Shown: in pieces, positions 34,475 through 42,062 of the stretch
Numbering within the stretch: position 1 is the first letter of the stretch
Layout: the number at the start of each line of letters is the position of its first letter
Origin: Kineosporia succinea
GTDB lineage: Bacteria > Actinomycetota > Actinomycetes > Actinomycetales > Kineosporiaceae
Assembly: GCF_030811555.1 (NCBI RefSeq)
Contig: NZ_JAUSQZ010000001.1
Location: forward strand, 2,973,241-3,037,240
DNA: 64,000 nt
Direction of reading: 5' to 3'
Translations under genes and position numbers: made by a program
Notes under the pieces: model-generated
What the model was told of the DNA's origin: nothing
Database searches by the model: none
What the model saw: the letters and a program-made list of their open reading frames with translations, nothing else

Positions 34475-35392
34475 GTGTTCCACGCAGGACGCGTTCGTAC
34501 GATCGGTGGGGCGGCTCTCGCCCTGGTCTCTTCCGCGCTGGTCTCGCTGCTGGTCGCGCAGCCGGCCCTGGCGGCGTCGTCCGCCACGCGCACGGTGGGC
34601 TGGAGCAGTCTGGCCCCCGCACTGGTCCGCCCGAACACCTCCTACACCCAGCTCGCCACCGGCACCCGGGTGCCGGGCACGCTCGACGGCAACGCGCTCA
34701 AGCTGACCCTTCCGGCCAACCCGGAGGCCGGCCCGATGGGTGGCGTCGGTTTCGAGACCACCAAGACCTACCGCTACGGCACGTTCGGTACCCGGATGAA
34801 GACCGCCGACTGCACCGGCCAGGACGCGTCGGGCGTGGTCACCGCGGCCTTCACCTACTCCCGCGACCACAACGACACCAACGGCAACGGCATCACGGAC
34901 AACAACGAGATCGACTTCGAGATCCTGTGCTCGCAGCCGGACGTGGTCTGGATGACCGTCTGGACCGACTACGACGAGGTCACCGAGAACCTGCGCTCGA
35001 TCACCCGGGTGCTGAACGTTCGCACCGGTGAGGTGCTCAAGAACTGCTACATCACCTCGTACCTGACCGACTGCGAGCCCCCGCAGCCGGGCGAGAACCT
35101 GCCGGCGAAGACCACCCCGATCCCCGGGTTCGACGCGTCCAAGCAGTACCGCACCTACAAGTTCGACTGGCGGTCCGACCGCGTCACCTTCTACACCTAC
35201 GACAACCAGAACCGGAAGGTCGTGCTCTGGGACTACCGCGGTTCGGCCGACCGCATCCCGCAGAGCCCGTCGCTCTACATGCAGAACGTCTGGCACAGCA
35301 GTCGCTGGGACCCGTTCGGTGGCGCCTCCGCCCACAACCGTCCGTCGGTCGAGAACACCGCGTACGTCGACAGCACCTTCCTCCCGCAGTAG
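34475..35392 (+). CDS. Secreted GH16-like glycoside hydrolase
   Basis: 305-residue precursor. Sec signal peptide: basic MFHAGRVR, hydrophobic core to about residue 33, cleavage after AQPALA. The mature part is beta-sandwich-like with NEIDFEI near residues 144-150, the E-x-D-x-E catalytic signature of GH16 (laminarinase, lichenase, agarase clan). An Asp/Asn-rich stretch DHNDTNGNGITDNN just before it could bind calcium. Substrate: a beta-1,3 or mixed beta-glucan is the family norm, unproven here. GTG 34475 has GGAGGG three nt upstream. Followed after 5 nt by the icmF leader dyad. Confidence 0.78.
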   Translation: MFHAGRVRTIGGAALALVSSALVSLLVAQPALAASSATRTVGWSSLAPALVRPNTSYTQLATGTRVPGTLDGNALKLTLPANPEAGPMGGVGFETTKTYRYGTFGTRMKTADCTGQDASGVVTAAFTYSRDHNDTNGNGITDNNEIDFEILCSQPDVVWMTVWTDYDEVTENLRSITRVLNVRTGEVLKNCYITSYLTDCEPPQPGENLPAKTTPIPGFDASKQYRTYKFDWRSDRVTFYTYDNQNRKVVLWDYRGSADRIPQSPSLYMQNVWHSSRWDPFGGASAHNRPSVENTAYVDSTFLPQ

Positions 35393-35396
35393 CCTT

Positions 35397-35429
35397 CACT
35401 TTGACGTCAAATAGTTGGACGTCAAAGTG
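35397..35429. promoter_or_regulatory. Large inverted repeat upstream of icmF (candidate operator)
   Basis: Perfect 12-bp arms CACTTTGACGTC and GACGTCAAAGTG with a 9-base spacer. Each arm also forms a TTGACGTCAA-like palindrome, at 35401-35410 and 35416-35425. It ends 21 nt before the icmF start, so it fits a repressor site, perhaps for the MarR protein encoded downstream. It may double as a terminator for the preceding gene. Confidence 0.65.
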
Positions 35430-35450
35430 TCTGAGCGGGGAGGCTCGATC

Positions 35451-38400
35451 GTGTCCGTCCACAACGGTGTCGACGCAGGTCAGAGCAAGAGCCAGAACGG
35501 CGAAACCAGCTTGCGGACGTCCCGGGGCCTCGCGACCTCGGGTCACCCGACGGGCCGGTCGGCTGAGCAGCAGGCAGACACGGCCCCGGGACCAGGTCCC
35601 GGGGCCGTTGCCGCTCAGAGGGTCCGCTTCGTGACCGCCGCGAGCCTCTTCGACGGGCACGACGCGTCCATCAACATCATGCGGCGCATCCTGCAGACGC
35701 AGGGCTGCGAGGTGATCCATCTCGGGCACGACCGGTCGGTGGACGCGGTGGTCACCGCCGCGGTTCAGGAGGACGTGCACGGGGTCGCCATCAGTTCGTA
35801 CCAGGGCGGGCACGTCGAATACTTCGGCTACCTGGTCGATCTGCTCGCCGAACGTGGCGCCGGTGACGTGAAGGTGTTCGGCGGGGGTGGCGGCGTGATC
35901 GCGCCCGACGAGATCGCCACGCTGAAGGACAAGGGCGTGCTGATCTTCTCGCCCGACGACGGCCAGCGCCTGGGCCTGGCCGGCATGATCAGCTCGGTGG
36001 TGGAGGCCGCCCGGCGCGACCTGACGCACGACGTCCCGACGCTCGAAGAACTCCGGTCCGGCACGGATCATGCTCTGGCCAGGGCGATCTCGGCCATCGA
36101 GGCAGGCGTCGCCCCCTGGATCGGTGGGCTCCACGGCACCGCCCCGGTGCTGGGCATCACCGGCACCGGCGGCTCGGGCAAGTCGTCACTCACCGACGAG
36201 CTGATCCGCCGCCTGCGCACCGACCAGCAGGACAAGCTGCGCATCGCCGTGATCGCCGTCGATCCCACCCGCCGCCGGGGTGGAGGCGCCCTGCTCGGCG
36301 ACCGGATCCGGATGAACGCACTGCAGCCGGGCCGCACGTTCTTCCGTTCGCTGGCCACGCGCGGCGCGGGTGGCCAGGTGCCCGAGTACCTGCCTGACGT
36401 GATCAATGCCTGCCGCACAGCGGGTTACGACCTGATCATCGTCGAGACGCCGGGCATCGGCCAGGGCGACACCGGCATCGTCGATCTGGCCGACGTCTCG
36501 CTGTACGTGATGACACCCGAGTTCGGTGCCGCGTCCCAGCTCGAGAAGATCGACATGCTCGACTTCGCCGACGTGGTGGCCATCAACAAGTTCGAGCGCC
36601 GTGGCGCCCAGGACGCCTACCGCGACGTGTGCAAGCAGGTCATGCGCAATCGTGAGGCCTTCGGCGGCCCGTGGTGCGAGATGCCGGTGTTCGGCACCAG
36701 CGCGGCCCAGTTCAACGACGACGGCGTGACCGCGCTCTACCAGCACCTGCGGGGTCTCCTGGGGCTGGCCGAGGGGGTGCTGCCGGCGGTCGAGGTGAGG
36801 ACGTCGTCGCAGTCGGCTTCGGTGGTGCCCGCCGAGCGAGTGCGGTATCTCGCCGAGATCGCCTCCTGCGTCCGAGGATACCGGGCCGAGACCACGACGA
36901 TCGCCGACGGTGCGCGCAAGGCCCAGCACCTGCGAACGGCGCTGGAGGAGGTGCGAATCGAAGCGCTGGAACACCTGGCCGCCGACGCCGAGCAGCGAAT
37001 CCCGCAAGACGTCCGCACCCAGCTCGCCGAATGGCCTCAGACCGTCGCCGCGTACAACCGGCCCGAGTACACCACCGACATCCGCGGCCGCGTGCACACG
37101 ACCCAGCTGCGCAAGACCACGCTGTCCGGCTCCGAGATTCCCCGCGTCGCCCTGCCCCGAACGCAAGACCACGGTGAGCTCGTCCGGTTCCTGCGTGAGG
37201 AAAACCTGCCCGGAGTTTTCCCTTTCACCGCGGGCGTGTTCCGGTTCAAGCGTGACGCCGAGTCGCCCGCCCGCATGTTCGCCGGCGAGGGCGACGCCCG
37301 GCGCACCAACCGCCGCTTCCACCTGCTGGCCCAGGGGCAACCCGCGACGAGGCTGTCCACGGCGTTCGATTCGGTGACCCTCTACGGCCGCGATCCCGAT
37401 CTCCGCCCGGACATCTACGGCAAGGTCGGCACGTCCGGCGTCTCCATCGCCACGCTCGACGACATGCGCGAGCTCTACGCCGGGTTCGACCTCTGCGACC
37501 CCACCACGTCGGTCTCGATGACGATCAACGGCCCGGCCCCGGCGATCCTGGCCATGTTCCTGAACGCCGCGATCGAGCAGCAGCTGCACGCACATCCGGA
37601 CGAGAACGCCGAACACGTCAGAGAAACCGTGCTGAAGACCGTCCGCGGCACGGTCCAGGCCGACATCCTCAAGGAAGACCAGGGCCAGAACACCTGCATC
37701 TTCAGCACGGAGTTCAGCCTGCGGGCCATGGCTGACGTCCAGGAATGGTTCATCGAGAACGGTGTGCGCAACTTCTACTCCGTCTCGATCAGCGGCTATC
37801 ACATCGCCGAGGCCGGGGCCAACCCGATCAGCCAGCTCGCGTTCACCCTGGCCAACGGATTCACCTACGTGGAGAGCTATCTCGCGCGCGGCATGAGCAT
37901 CGACGACTTCGCGCCCAACCTGTCGTTCTTCTTCAGCAACGGTATGGACGCCGAGTACACCGTGCTCGGCCGCGTCGCCCGGCGGATCTGGGCCGTGGCG
38001 ATGCGCGAGCGGTACGGCGCCAACGAGCGCAGCCAGAAGCTCAAGTACCACGTACAGACCTCGGGCCGGAGCCTGCACGCCCAGGAGATGAACTTCAACG
38101 ACATCCGCACCACCCTGCAGGCTCTCTGTGCGCTCTACGACAACGCGAACTCGTTGCACACCAACGCCTATGACGAGGCCGTGACCACCCCCACCGAGCA
38201 GTCGGTGCGCCGGGCCCTGGCGATCCAGCTCATCATCGACGCCGAGTGGGGCCTGTCGATGAACGAGAACCCGCTGCAGGGATCCTACGTCGTCACCGAG
38301 CTCACCGATCTGGTGGAGGAGGCGGTGCTGGCCGAGTTCGAGCGCATCAGTGAACGAGGGGGAGTGCTCGGCGCGATGGAGACCGGTTACCAGCGCGGCC

Positions 38401-38744
38401 GGATCCAGGACGAGTCGATGCTCTACGAGCAGCGCAAGCACGACGGGTCGCTGCCGCTGATCGGGGTGAACACGTTCCTGGCCGGGCACGACGACGAAGA
38501 CCGCAAGCCACCCGCCCTGATCCGCGCCACCGAGGCCGAGAAGCAGTCGCAGCTCGACCGTCTGCACGCCTTTCACGAGAAGCACCGGCACGAGGCCCCG
38601 GCGGCGCTGGCCGAGCTCAAACGGGCTGCCGCGGAGGGGGGCAACGTGTTCGACGCCCTCATGCAGGCCGTACGCTGCTGCTCGCTGGGGCAGATCACCG
38701 AGGCGTTCTTCGAGGTCGGTGGCCAGTACCGCCGCAACGTGTGA
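35451..38744 (+). CDS. icmF: Fused isobutyryl-CoA mutase IcmF
   Basis: 1097-residue cytoplasmic adenosylcobalamin enzyme interconverting isobutyryl-CoA and n-butyryl-CoA. Order: low-complexity extension (about 1-56); B12-binding domain with LFDGHDASINIM and SSYQGGHVEYF; MeaI-type G-protein chaperone with GTGGSGKSS, DPTRRRGGGALLGDR, ETPGIGQGDTG and NKFERRG; mutase TIM barrel from about 540. GTG 35451 is chosen for GGGGAGG seven nt upstream; TTG 35415 would fall within the inverted repeat. Operon with MarR and a BtuF-like gene. Links valine catabolism or fatty acid starter units with B12. Confidence 0.93.
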   Translation: MSVHNGVDAGQSKSQNGETSLRTSRGLATSGHPTGRSAEQQADTAPGPGPGAVAAQRVRFVTAASLFDGHDASINIMRRILQTQGCEVIHLGHDRSVDAVVTAAVQEDVHGVAISSYQGGHVEYFGYLVDLLAERGAGDVKVFGGGGGVIAPDEIATLKDKGVLIFSPDDGQRLGLAGMISSVVEAARRDLTHDVPTLEELRSGTDHALARAISAIEAGVAPWIGGLHGTAPVLGITGTGGSGKSSLTDELIRRLRTDQQDKLRIAVIAVDPTRRRGGGALLGDRIRMNALQPGRTFFRSLATRGAGGQVPEYLPDVINACRTAGYDLIIVETPGIGQGDTGIVDLADVSLYVMTPEFGAASQLEKIDMLDFADVVAINKFERRGAQDAYRDVCKQVMRNREAFGGPWCEMPVFGTSAAQFNDDGVTALYQHLRGLLGLAEGVLPAVEVRTSSQSASVVPAERVRYLAEIASCVRGYRAETTTIADGARKAQHLRTALEEVRIEALEHLAADAEQRIPQDVRTQLAEWPQTVAAYNRPEYTTDIRGRVHTTQLRKTTLSGSEIPRVALPRTQDHGELVRFLREENLPGVFPFTAGVFRFKRDAESPARMFAGEGDARRTNRRFHLLAQGQPATRLSTAFDSVTLYGRDPDLRPDIYGKVGTSGVSIATLDDMRELYAGFDLCDPTTSVSMTINGPAPAILAMFLNAAIEQQLHAHPDENAEHVRETVLKTVRGTVQADILKEDQGQNTCIFSTEFSLRAMADVQEWFIENGVRNFYSVSISGYHIAEAGANPISQLAFTLANGFTYVESYLARGMSIDDFAPNLSFFFSNGMDAEYTVLGRVARRIWAVAMRERYGANERSQKLKYHVQTSGRSLHAQEMNFNDIRTTLQALCALYDNANSLHTNAYDEAVTTPTEQSVRRALAIQLIIDAEWGLSMNENPLQGSYVVTELTDLVEEAVLAEFERISERGGVLGAMETGYQRGRIQDESMLYEQRKHDGSLPLIGVNTFLAGHDDEDRKPPALIRATEAEKQSQLDRLHAFHEKHRHEAPAALAELKRAAAEGGNVFDALMQAVRCCSLGQITEAFFEVGGQYRRNV
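35580..35608. other. Perfect 14-bp dyad inside the icmF 5' coding region
   Basis: Arms 35580-35593 and 35595-35608 around a single base, nearly all G/C. It encodes the TAPGPGPGAV stretch of the N-terminal extension, before the B12 domain. The RNA hairpin would be very stable and terminator-like, but lies inside the coding sequence. Confidence 0.75.
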
Positions 38745-38751
38745 GGATCCG

Positions 38752-39249
38752 ATGAGCAAACTGCCCTTCGACCCGATCGACGAGGCCCGCCGCCAGTGGA
38801 CCGCTCACGGCTGGAACGACGCCGCACCCGGTATGGCGGCCGTGACGTCGATCGTGCGGGCGCACCAGATCCTCATGGCCCGGGTCGAAGAATCGCTCCG
38901 GCCGCACGATCTCACCTTCGCCCGCTACGAACTGCTCACGCTGCTGTCGTTCACCAAGACCGGTTCGCTGCCGTTGTCACGGATCGGCGCCCGGCTGCAG
39001 GTGCACGCGGCCAGCGTCACCAACGCCGTGGATCGTTGCGAGCAGCGGGGCCTGGTGAGGCGGGTGCCGCATCCCACCGACCGGCGCACCACGCTGGCCG
39101 AGATCACCGATTCCGGGCGTGAGCTGGTGTCCAAGGCCACGGAAAGCCTGAACCGGGAGGTGTTCTCGACCCTCGGGATCGGCGGCGCGGACATCGAGAC
39201 GCTCAACGGCGTCCTCAAGCAGTTCCGCGAAGCGCATGGCGACTACTGA
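38752..39249 (+). CDS. MarR-family regulator
   Basis: 165-residue winged-helix regulator. Core ILMARVEESLRPHDLTFARYELLTLL, recognition helix ARLQVHAASVTNAVDRCEQRG, wing VPHPTDRRT. ATG 38752 follows GAGGA, 7 nt after icmF, so it is cotranscribed; its probable operator is the inverted repeat at 35397-35429. A ligand such as an acyl-CoA is plausible from context only. Confidence 0.88.
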   Translation: MSKLPFDPIDEARRQWTAHGWNDAAPGMAAVTSIVRAHQILMARVEESLRPHDLTFARYELLTLLSFTKTGSLPLSRIGARLQVHAASVTNAVDRCEQRGLVRRVPHPTDRRTTLAEITDSGRELVSKATESLNREVFSTLGIGGADIETLNGVLKQFREAHGDY

Positions 39250-40045
39250 ACTCGACGACCTCGGGAACCGGGTGCAACTGCCTGCTTCCGCGAGGCGGGT
39301 GGTCTCTCTGGTGCCGTCTCTGACCGAGGCGATCGCCACCGGGGGCACCTCCCCGGCCTCCAGGGCTCGGGCGACGGCAATGGTGGGTGCGACGGATTGG
39401 TGCACCCACCCGCCCGATCTGAAGGTGACCCGCGTGCGGGGCACCAAGAACCCCGACCTCGGTAAAATCGTGGCGCTGGAGCCAGATCTCGTGGTCGCGA
39501 ACGAGGAGGAGAATCGCCGCCCCGACCTCGATGCGCTGCGCGAGGCCGGACTGAACGTCTGGGTCACGCGCGTGCGCACGGTGCCCGAGGCGTTCTCGAG
39601 TCTTCGCCGCCTGATCACGGTGGCCTGCGGCGCCGCCGAGCCGGAGTGGCTGGGTGAGGCCGAAAAGGCCTGGTCCGAGACCAGAAATGAGCACCGGCGC
39701 GAGGCCTTCGTGGCGATCTGGCGGCGTCCGTGGATGGTGGTGGGGAGAGACACCTTCGCGGGTGACGTGCTCAGCCGGCTCGGCGTCGACAATGTGTTCG
39801 CGGACCACCCGGAGCGCTATCCGAAGATCAGCCTGGATGAATTGCGTTCGACGCGAGTGGATCTCGCGGTGCTGCCCGACGAGCCCTATCGTTTCACCCG
39901 CGACGACGGTCCGGAGGCCTTCTCCCCGTTGCCGAGTGCGCTGGTCAGCGGGCGCCATCTGACCTGGTACGGCCCGAGTCTGCTGGAGGCTCCCGATCGG
40001 CTGCGCCGGCAGCTGGATGAACCTTTCCGCCCGTCGCCCCCGTGA
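39236..40045 (+). CDS. BtuF-like helical backbone metal-receptor protein without signal peptide
   Basis: 269 residues. Seen: RVVSLVPSLTEAI at the N-terminus, LEPDLVVANEEENRRPDLDALREAG and WVTRVRTVPEAFSSLRRL, all characteristic of TroA/BtuF-type binding proteins for cobalamin or Fe-siderophores. Those are normally secreted lipoproteins; here there is no signal sequence or lipobox, so it should be cytosolic. The start overlaps the MarR gene by 14 nt. Next to a B12-dependent mutase, intracellular cobalamin binding or transfer is a reasonable inference. No permease or ATPase genes accompany it. Confidence 0.8.
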   Translation: MATTELDDLGNRVQLPASARRVVSLVPSLTEAIATGGTSPASRARATAMVGATDWCTHPPDLKVTRVRGTKNPDLGKIVALEPDLVVANEEENRRPDLDALREAGLNVWVTRVRTVPEAFSSLRRLITVACGAAEPEWLGEAEKAWSETRNEHRREAFVAIWRRPWMVVGRDTFAGDVLSRLGVDNVFADHPERYPKISLDELRSTRVDLAVLPDEPYRFTRDDGPEAFSPLPSALVSGRHLTWYGPSLLEAPDRLRRQLDEPFRPSPP

Positions 40046-41297
40046 TTGCGGTGTGGACGACAACGACGCGCACGTGGTGGGCCCGGGCGAGTTCCTCAGC
40101 GGACAATCGGTCTTCTCCCGGTCGGGTGAGTACCGCCTGGCGCATCACGACGACGGCGACGTGGCCGTGCACCGCGTCGCGGACGACGTGCCGGTCTGGC
40201 GCACGGGCACGGTCGCACCGGGCGGTCACAGCCGGTTCGGTCTGACCGACGACGGCGATCTGGTGGTCGTCGACGGTTCGGGTAACACGTTGTGGTCCAG
40301 TGGAACTGGCGGTCGCTCGATGGTCGAGGCCGTGCTGCGCGACGCCGGCTGGCTGGGGCTGCGCGACGAGGGCGGCTTCTTCGTCTGGCGCACACCGGTC
40401 ACGCCGATGCCGATCAGCTGGGAGGGGTGGGAGCGCCGGGGCGACGGCCAGACCCTGCGCCGCGGCGAGACACTGCGTTACGGCTCGCTCACGTCACCGG
40501 CCGGGGCGTTCGTCTTCACCGTGGACGACACCGGTCAGGCAATACTGCGCGACGCCGACGGCGAGGTGGTCTGGAGCACCCTCTGGACGACGCCCGGCTG
40601 CGGCCTCTCGCTCGACGACGACGGAGCCCTGACCTGGCGGGCGGCCGACGGCAGCCTGCGCTGGGGCTGGCTCGGGCGCGGTGACGATCCGGGAGTTCCG
40701 CTGCACGGTGACGAGTTCCGGGTCACCGACGCCGGAGTGCTCGTGCTGCAGAACGTCAGCGGTGAGGTGGTCTGGAGCTCGACGGCGCCGGTGCCGGTGT
40801 CGGTGCCCGCGCCCGACCCGGAACCGCCCCGCTTCGTGCGCAGCGACCGCGAACCCGACGAACGGCTGCGCACCTCCTCGACCCCGCTGGTGCGCACCGA
40901 CTTCTCCGACCTGGCGGGCTGGGTCGAGTTGCTGCGCCGGCTGGCCGAGACCCCGGGCCCGGCCGGTGCGGCGGGGGTGGAGGCGATCGACGACCCGGCC
41001 TTCGACGGGCTGGCCCCGGAACACCTGATGTCCATGCTGCCGGACGACGAGCACGCCGTGGTGTTCGTGGCGGACGCCGCGACATTCGCCCGACCGGAGC
41101 AGTCCGAGCTGTCGGTGCTGGTGGTGAGCCTGTCCGACGACGGCGACGAGGACTACAGCGAGGACGGGCTGTTCTTCCGGGCGATCCCGGAGGCTGTCTC
41201 CACGATCGATCTCAACCTCAGCCTGGCCAACTGCGACTGGGACGATCTCGCCCAGCAGGCCGAGCCCGACGGGGTGGTCCGGACCAGCTACGAGTGA
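40017..41297 (+). CDS. Bulb-type lectin-like repeats fused to a DUF6924-like domain
   Basis: 426 residues. N-terminal 260 residues form beta repeats with DDGDLVVVDGSGNTLWSS, DADGEVVWST and VSGEVVWSS patterns, i.e. two B_lectin (mannose-type) modules whose Q-D-N-Y sugar-binding residues are not intact. The C-terminal 130 residues begin LVRTDFSDLAGW and match what I recall of DUF6924. No signal peptide. ATG 40017 overlaps the BtuF-like gene by 29 nt; GTG 40053 would remove 12 residues and is equally possible, neither having a clear ribosome site. Probably the last gene of the icmF operon. Confidence 0.75.
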   Translation: MNLSARRPRDCGVDDNDAHVVGPGEFLSGQSVFSRSGEYRLAHHDDGDVAVHRVADDVPVWRTGTVAPGGHSRFGLTDDGDLVVVDGSGNTLWSSGTGGRSMVEAVLRDAGWLGLRDEGGFFVWRTPVTPMPISWEGWERRGDGQTLRRGETLRYGSLTSPAGAFVFTVDDTGQAILRDADGEVVWSTLWTTPGCGLSLDDDGALTWRAADGSLRWGWLGRGDDPGVPLHGDEFRVTDAGVLVLQNVSGEVVWSSTAPVPVSVPAPDPEPPRFVRSDREPDERLRTSSTPLVRTDFSDLAGWVELLRRLAETPGPAGAAGVEAIDDPAFDGLAPEHLMSMLPDDEHAVVFVADAATFARPEQSELSVLVVSLSDDGDEDYSEDGLFFRAIPEAVSTIDLNLSLANCDWDDLAQQAEPDGVVRTSYE

Positions 41298-41324
41298 GCC
41301 GGCCCGGACCCCCGGACGGGGCGG

Positions 41325-41738
41325 TCAGTTGACGACCGAGCCACCCGTGACCGCGATGAACAGGTCGGGGCGGAACGTGAAGATCACTCGCTCGTCGGCG
41401 TCGTGGATCGGGTAGACGTTGCCGTAGCGCACCTGGAGCGAGTGGTAGAACGACGCCTCGGCGTCGTCGTCCTCGACCGACTCCAGCGTGGCCCGCACCT
41501 CGACGAACCGGTAGGGGTTCTCCGGGTCGAGCACCGACAGCGAGACTCGCGGCTCGTTCTGCAGGTTGGCGAACTTCTGCCGGTTCTTGGTGTGCGTCAG
41601 CTTCAGCGTCTCGCCGTCCCAGGCGAACCACATGACGCTGCTCTGGGGTGATCCGTCGGGACGAACCGTGGCCAGGTGGGCGAAGTTGGCTCGTTCGAGC
41701 AGGTCCTTGTGACTTTCCGGAAGGGCCCTGGTTGCCAT
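41325..41738 (-). CDS. PPOX-class F420-dependent/flavin oxidoreductase
   Basis: 137-residue split-barrel FDOR. Typical opening ALPESHKDLLERANFAHLATVRPDGSPQSSVMWF, then KLTHTKNRQKFANLQNEPRVSLSV (phosphate and deazaflavin-binding loops) and PDLFIAVTGG at the end. Actinobacterial members use F420 or FMN to reduce or bind small substrates such as biliverdin. It lies 44 nt after the small membrane protein and is probably the last gene of the symporter operon. Confidence 0.85.
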   Translation of the reverse strand: MATRALPESHKDLLERANFAHLATVRPDGSPQSSVMWFAWDGETLKLTHTKNRQKFANLQNEPRVSLSVLDPENPYRFVEVRATLESVEDDDAEASFYHSLQVRYGNVYPIHDADERVIFTFRPDLFIAVTGGSVVN

Positions 41739-41782
41739 GCTCTTACTCCTGACCGGTCGAGTGCGCGTTGAACGTGATCACG

Positions 41783-42052
41783 TTACTCCGCGTGCTCGTC
41801 CGGCGCCTCGTCGTCCACCGGCACCCGCAGCGGGCGCAGCACGACCCAGGCGATCATGATCGCCGCGAACACCAGCAGGCCGATGCCGACGCGGGTGTTC
41901 AGGTTGACGCCGTCGGCCCGGTCGAGCTCGCTGCTGTCGGTGAACCAGACGCCCATGACCACGAGGATCACGCCGTAGATCCCGATCAGCCCACCGATGA
42001 TGCTGCGGATGTCGAATGCGCCCGCCGTGGCGGTTTTCGTGCTTTCTGCCAT
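41783..42052 (-). CDS. Small two-helix membrane protein
   Basis: 89 residues, no family recognised with confidence. Two hydrophobic segments (about 17-38 and 55-74) separated by an acidic loop FTDSSELDRADGVNLNTR; acidic C-terminus. It starts 10 nt after the Na+/solute symporter stop, so it is likely a cotranscribed partner subunit, by analogy with small accessory proteins of other symporters. Confidence 0.75.
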   Translation of the reverse strand: MAESTKTATAGAFDIRSIIGGLIGIYGVILVVMGVWFTDSSELDRADGVNLNTRVGIGLLVFAAIMIAWVVLRPLRVPVDDEAPDEHAE

Positions 42053-42062
42053 GACCGGCTCC

